Assembly: GCF_964340395.1 (NCBI RefSeq)
Contig: NC_135552.1
Coordinates: 7,315,994-7,373,493 of the forward strand
Source: Glandiceps talaboti
Lineage: Eukaryota; Hemichordata; Enteropneusta; Spengelidae
DNA: 57,500 nucleotides
Direction of reading: 5' to 3'
Part shown: positions 40,990 through 48,500 of the stretch, piece by piece
Layout: each line of letters starts with the position of its first letter
Numbering within the stretch: the stretch's first letter is position 1
Program-made: the position numbers and the translations under genes
The notes under the pieces: model-generated
What the model was told of the DNA's origin: nothing
The model's input: the letters and a program-made list of their open reading frames with translations, nothing else
Database searches by the model: none

Positions 40990-43900
40990 ACATGTATACT
41001 TAGATTTGAATGATGTTACACAGATTGTAAAATTTGTCTATTATTGATACGCCATGATTTATTCAAGAGAGAATACGGCATTATAAAAAACAATCTCAAA
41101 TCGTATATTCTCAGATCTTTTTTTCAATTTTATTGTGTACATACTCCATTTGTGTTGTGTTGGTTTATCAATAAATCACTCAAGTAAACATAATGTACAT
41201 GCTGGAATGGATGCTTTGGAAAAGTCTTCAATTAACCCATACATCATGTAGCGGACAGGATATGCACCTGCCATGTTTGACTGTTTAAAAAGTGAAATCT
41301 GTAAATCTTTCATTTTATTGGTAGGTTCAAGTTTTACCTGTGAATGGAATAGTGTCCACTTGGATGACCAGGTTCAGGGTAAGTGTTTTATCTGATCACT
41401 CAGCTAACCTACTGTGTGTATATTTCCTTGGTTGAACTTGAAGGCCTTTACCATAGATAGTGCCTCTAATGTCATCACATTGATTAAAGATTTCATATTC
41501 CAGTCATAAATTTCTAGCCATTATGCAGGTAAGCCTCACAAGAGGGCATCCTAGATTTGTCAAATTGAAGGCTAAAATGTTAGGATTGGTCATTGATCAT
41601 GTGTTTATACACAAAGCAGCGAATACAGTGTATGTAAGAGAACATCATAGTAGTGGTTTGGTATGTTTTGATTACTGGTAGATGCTAATAAAACAGTAGA
41701 GCTGGACCAACATGGAAAATGAATGCTACATTCATGTCTGTTGCCTTTTATGCTACAATACTCATTCAACTATTCTGTCCCTCATTTCTTGCCCCAAATG
41801 ACTTGTGAACAGCGCCCTTACTCTCAGAGGTGAAACCATGAAATCTTTTGTCTTTCTGATAACTGGAATACTGTATGACTGGAAATTGAAACCACAGTTT
41901 TCATTTTTTGCTGAAATTCACGCACAGCAGCGTGCGTGAAAATAGCACCGTGCTGTCAAAGTTATGGCTGCCAAAACAAGGAAAAAACCCAGAGCTAATA
42001 CAATGTATGATTGAATGTAATGTCAACCATAGAGCTACCATAATTGATAAGTCTGTGAATCACCGGTGCACATAAATAAAGCTGTGTTTATGTATGCGTT
42101 CTGATATTGCGGTATACAGTATGGCATATCGCACTGTGGTTGAAATAGAGGCATACAAATTAACTACTAAACAAATATATATATGGATACTAATGACTCG
42201 AGCGGGTTGAAAAGCTCCCAAGTACATGTAGGGTGTACTTCCAATGCCAAAAGAAATGTTTTCAGCAACATTTTGTCATACAAATGTATTCCCTGATGGA
42301 CAAATTTTGAAAGTGAAGACTACAACTTACAAAGAGATGTACCAGAGTCCACAGTGAGAAATAGCAACTAATACAATGTATAAGCCATTATTCCAAGTCA
42401 GAGTAAAGGCCCGAGTAAACTATCTCTACTACATTCAGACACTTGTAGTCTGGTATCAAGAAGTATTGCCATGTCCACAAATGTACTAGTACTAAGTCTG
42501 TCACTATAACCCAACAGAGTTAAACTACCTCTACTACCAGATACTTGTAGTCTGGTACCAAGAATTAGTACTGCCATGTCTACCAATATAGTCACTATAA
42601 CCCAGCAGAGTTAAACTACCTCTACTACCAGATACTTGTAGTCTGGTACCAAGAATTAGTACTGCCATGTCTACCAATATAGTCACTATGACCCAGCAAG
42701 CAGCACTTCAAGCCTCTGATGTCATCACAAGATGTGAGCATATGTTTGTCAAGCTGTTACTGAATACATATACATATACATGTAATATAATTATATATAC
42801 TGAATTGAGTTTTTACGACACTTGTTATTGAAATGAGTAATAAGCAATGTTAATTTACATTTAACTTAGTATAATCAGGGAAATATTGAATTAAATTTAT
42901 AGTCTATTTTTTTGTCATTTTGTCCTGTTTTTTCCAGTTGGGAGTTTCACATTCCAAGTCTCTCTATTCAAAGATGGTAAAATCATACTTGCCTATAAAA
43001 ACGTAAGTAGAACATTAAAAAATAATGATATAATGCACTATAATATTGAAAGATATTATTTGAGAGATTAGGCCAAAAAAAAGATAATTGTTTCTGGTCA
43101 GCACGCGCATCACTTAAAAACTCCCGTGCTGTGTCGGTCTTTTTGTGTGTGTTTGTCCAGCCCATGCAGTCTGCAGATCCGTGGGGAAACATAAAAATAA
43201 CCCTCCCTACTTCAGTGAAGACAACTGTAGAGCCAATCATGAACAATCAAATGACATCTGCCCCACATACACACTTGCTCTAATAAAACAAACAGTAACT
43301 GCCATAAAATAGTAGATTGAGTGACAGGTTTGTTAAGAATTAAATATTTTTTGTTAAAAAGCGTTGTTGCACCATTTTAGACAAACTGTTTTGACCAGAA
43401 ACAATTTTGGCCTTATTGTATAATAGCTAGGCTACAAATACAAAGAAATAGTATTGTGATGCTGTGAAGTGATAAAATTTCTCTTGGAATTTATTTTCAC
43501 TGTTTTCATTGGTATGGTGTTTCTGCTAAAAATAAAGTCCCTTGGATATACTTGTTATTCATATTTGCCATGCATATATTAAATACATAGTACATTCCTA
43601 AATCAGTGAAAATTTCATCCAGTCAAAAAAAACAGTCAAATTGTCTTGTCAGTAATGAAATCCTTTGAAAATGTACTATTTGACATGTTACCATTACTGT
43701 TGCTGATTTCTACACAATTGGAGGTTTATTTTTAGCAGCTGTGCACGAATAAAGAAAATGTGCATGATATAAACTGGTCATACAAGGCCTGTGTTATCTC
43801 GGGAAGGTTTTGATTTATTATACAAGTGAAAGTGTGTGTGTTGTGGGGTGGGGGGTTTCACTTGACCAGTTGGTTTAACATCATTTAATGGTGATAATAT

Positions 43901-45389
43901 CACACGAAAGTTACATTGCTTGAAAAGATTCCAGAAAGGTAACTTTTATCTCTGCAAACTGTATCTGATGGAGTCTAGCATCAAGTTTTATTCTACAATC
44001 AAGTAAAAGGGTTTACTTCTTTTGGCAGATCCCCCTTTCCCCAAACAGCATGAGAACCAAGGATCATCCGGTCAAAGTAGGCTTGGCTGATGCTTTTTAT
44101 GTGGATGAAAGACTCTATGGAAGTAAGTAAGAGTTTGTGATAATTTTACACAACTGTTATTAGTAGAGAATTGATGGAATTTAATAATTTGGCATTCTAG
44201 TACGTGTTGTAGACGTTTGGACATGTAACAGTTTCAGTCCTAGCATTTTGACTCTACTTTGGATGTTTCAGCACCAATATTGAAGCTGATTCAGTTCCAC
44301 TACCCAAGAAAAATCAACACTACTTTAGTGAAATGTTGTGTACCTTATTTCAATACAAACTTACCCTAACCCTAACCTTAACCCTAACCTTAACTGTCTT
44401 GGGTACAGTGCCACACATCTTGTGTAGTGGTGGCGAAAAGTCAAGGGGTGAGGCCAAAAGTCTAGGGCCAAAATGGTTAGGTGCCAAAATGACCAGTTAC
44501 CATGGTTACATCCTTATTTGCATACATCTAGTGAATAATTAACTAGAATGCCATCAAATCTGAATCTCTCAATTTAGTCTAAGGAGTCAATCTGTACTTT
44601 TTATGTTGTAAACTTTTCTACAGGTGAACACCAGAAAAGAACTCTGGTATGTCATATTAACAGTTATTTAGACTTGGAAGGTCTGTGATTGTTTCTGTTT
44701 AAGTCGCCACAAGTGTAGTTGAAATTGTGGTTACTTACATAAAGTGGAAACAATAACAGATCTTTCTGGCTAACTGTTACTGTGATAATTATGTAAGAAA
44801 ATAGCCAATATTGATTTTTTGTGTGTTTGAAGATTTACAAAAAATTATGACATTAATGAAATAGTTAATATATTAAAATCAAGATTAGTATATTGGCTAT
44901 TTTCTTACATAATTATCATGAACAAGCAAATGACATCCACCCCACATACACACTTGCTCTAAAGTACTAAATAAAAAGAACAATAACTGCCATAAATAGT
45001 AAACAGAGTGACAGGTTTGTTGAGAATCAAAAAAAGAACATTGTCACACCATTTTAGACAAAATGTCCCAACCAGAAACAACTCTTTTTTTTTTGGCCTC
45101 ACATTATTTTTAGATTTTCATGTTCACATCAAATCTGCATTTAGGCCATCAAGAGCTCATAATGAGTATGAAAGGAGAGACACCCCAGGGGTGCCTAGCC
45201 TCAGAGTTAGTAGCTATATATGTAGCTATATAAGTAATACTAAGTGTTGATTTTGTCTTTTCAGGTTACTACAGGAGAACTATCTATGAATACCATGATG
45301 TCAGTCTCAATAAGTCATGGGTGGCATCCAATACAGCATTTGAGTTAACACCCTTACGAAGTAAGTAACACAGACCTAGACACTAGTGT

Positions 45390-45468
<79 letters not shown>

Positions 45469-45504
45469 TAGACACTAGTGTGCACGCGCGCACACAGACA
45501 CACA

Positions 45505-45574
<70 letters not shown>

Positions 45575-48500
45575 TACTTCAAATTATGCTATTATGAGTG
45601 TCGCATATATCCTGGTTATTTTACTAGCTGTAAATTTGAGTCCAGGCAAGCACTAATTCTTTTTGGAGCACTCATTGTCCTAATTACCAACAAACCATAC
45701 ATTTGTAGAGAAGAGAAAGAACACAATAATGAATATGACATAAAATATTCATTAATGTAGTGTAACCTGTTTATAGGCATGTAGATTGTAAATAAGTATT
45801 GACAATTGTCTTAGAACACAACTTCATGGCATATATTTAGCCACTGCATGATGACAGGCTAAGGCCGTATGGCATTGCTATGTAATGTGTGTCACAAGAA
45901 ATGCTTGGACAATATTGTGAATATGACTTGTAAAGCAAAGCTTTAGATTGCTGTATGTATGTTACTGCATGTGTTAATTACTACCTCTAAGTGTAACTAT
46001 ACAGGACTGGTGTATTCTGAAATATGATAACAGAATGACCCTGCTTATACATTGTAATAGTCATGGGTGACTTGAGTCTCTGCTAAAAGCGTGACTTGTC
46101 AAAGGTCGTTACTTACGGAAGTGTTTTTGAAATGAATAGTACAAAAGTATAGCTGACATACGGTATGACAATGATTTACAGGTGTCTGCTAGACTTTCTT
46201 GAGGTGATACTGTCTGTCTTACACCCTTGACACCTGCAAGACACTTCACTCTTATAAAACTTAGATGAAAATCTGTTGGGCTAGAATAGTAGAAAGCAAA
46301 TATTTGTGGTGATGACTATCACTTTTATGTTATGGCAACCACTTTCATAAAATAGAGGGCAATTAAGAAAAAAATGTGTGAGTTTTCACCTGCTACTTTG
46401 TAAAGCCATTCACTGAGGCATAGACTTTGCTTCACTGTATTTTTAAGGAAGACTGGGGGGAGACTGAGGGCCAAATAGTATGAAAATCTAAGTTAGATTG
46501 AATTACCCAAAACTTTGTCACATGACAGCATATTTGTTCCTGGTCCTTTTGAAAATATAAATTTAGATGCCATCTTGCTTAGTGGAAATCATCAGTCAGT
46601 TATTTTACAATTTAGAATTAACGTAGTGTTTGTTGGCCAATAGTTTTGAATATATTTGAGATCATAAATTCTCATCTTGTCAAATATTTGAACCGATAAT
46701 AGGTGAGAAATTAAAAAGTAAGAACAAAGTTTGAGACTTATTTCCGAAATGCATAAATACAACAGAATCTCATGACACGTGAGTGCAAGTGTAGCGTACT
46801 TGGAGCATTTACATGAGAGTTTGCAGTGTTCTCTGTAGCAGTACTTTCAAGAGCATAGCGAGTGAAGTGCAGCAGAAAACACTCAGCCCTGCAAGAATGA
46901 GTGACACTGTATACCCCGAGTACCCACACTTGCACTCACTTGGTATGGGCTTCTGTTATTATTATTACATTATTATTACATATGTTATCCAAAGCAACAA
47001 ATGTCCATAAAGATGACACCACGAGATCACATGCTTTCAGGTAGAACGAACAATCATGTCCTCATTTGCATATCATTTGCATGCAGGTATGCAATAATGT
47101 TTTCGGTATTGAACTGCAGGGCAAATACTACTAGCACACACCAGTGCAAGTAATCTCTGGTTCATATGTAATAATGTTTTCTCTCGCTATCTTTTATTTT
47201 GCAGCATGTAATCAGTTCCAGAGATGTAATAGTTGTGTAGAAGCCAACATTGATTTTAAGTGTGGATGGTGCCACTATGTCTCCAGGTGTTCTAGTGGAT
47301 TTGATCGTCATCGTCAAGACTGGCTGAGTGCTGGCTGTGATGAAAAGGTCAGTCTATGTGTCAACATTTTCTTTTTGAATTTTTAAGTGGACTTTGCATG
47401 ATTGTTGATTTGATGTATGGGGTCCTCAATGGAAAGAAGCTGACCCTTTCAGTACTTTGCATTGTTTGTAATGCTTAATTTTACCTTGAATATTATAGAA
47501 TAGTAGTAATAAGATGTATGTGTACTTGAGAAAGTCATTTTTTGCAAGCATTTCATATACAATGTGACTTGCCATTTCAAAGGAACATGAACCATATTTT
47601 GCATTTTGGGTTTTGACCAATATTTAGATATTATTCCCCAACATTTTTCATCATTCAACTGAGGAAAATATGAGTGGCCTAAGGGCCCTTGTCACTACGA
47701 GTCACTAGACGAGTAGTGACAACCCTTCTTAGGTCATGAGTATTTTCCGACTGAATGAAGAAAAATATTGGGGAATAGTATCATTATACCATCACCAGTA
47801 ATATGGAAAAAAAAATTGGGGAAAGTAATGGCAGTTTTGAGCATTTAGACTCATATTTCAAACACAGCAGAACCAATGATGTAGGCACGCATTTACGTGA
47901 CATAGACATGCGTTGTTGTGACGTAGAATGACCACAGTATATATTCCTCTTTTTTAACGAGGTTCTTGCATGGTGTAATTTATCATATATATACCATTAG
48001 GTTATTATGTAAATTGAATTATGTTGAGTCTCATCACTTTAAATGAGAGATCCGTAGCATTGCAGTTTTTTTTGGCAAACAAAATTGGATTCTGAATTTC
48101 TCTCATTTTTGTGTGCACCCAAAATGTGTAGTTTACTATTAAAAAAAAAATTCATATCTTAAACAGTTCCATAAGAATATATTATACTGACTATGTATCA
48201 CAAATTAATAACCATGAAACTAAATTGAGTCCATGTAAATATTTTATGTAGCAATATAAACTGCCTCACCTTGGTCTTTGTTCCTGTAATGTTTTAATTC
48301 ATTGGTCATGTTTATATGCTGTGAATAACATCTTTATTTCATCTTGTTGTACAGACTGGAGAAATGAAGTGTGAAAGTAAGACTGAAGTGAAACCACATA
48401 GTGAGTAATATTACTGATTATGATAAGTTCAATTTGTATTACACACTGCCTGTGATATGTGTCTGAATTTTAAATTGAAGTGGCCATATGGATGAGGATT

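Noticed and set aside
45354-45571. Minus-strand Cys-Val repeat frames
   Set aside because: Pure translation of a (CA)n microsatellite.
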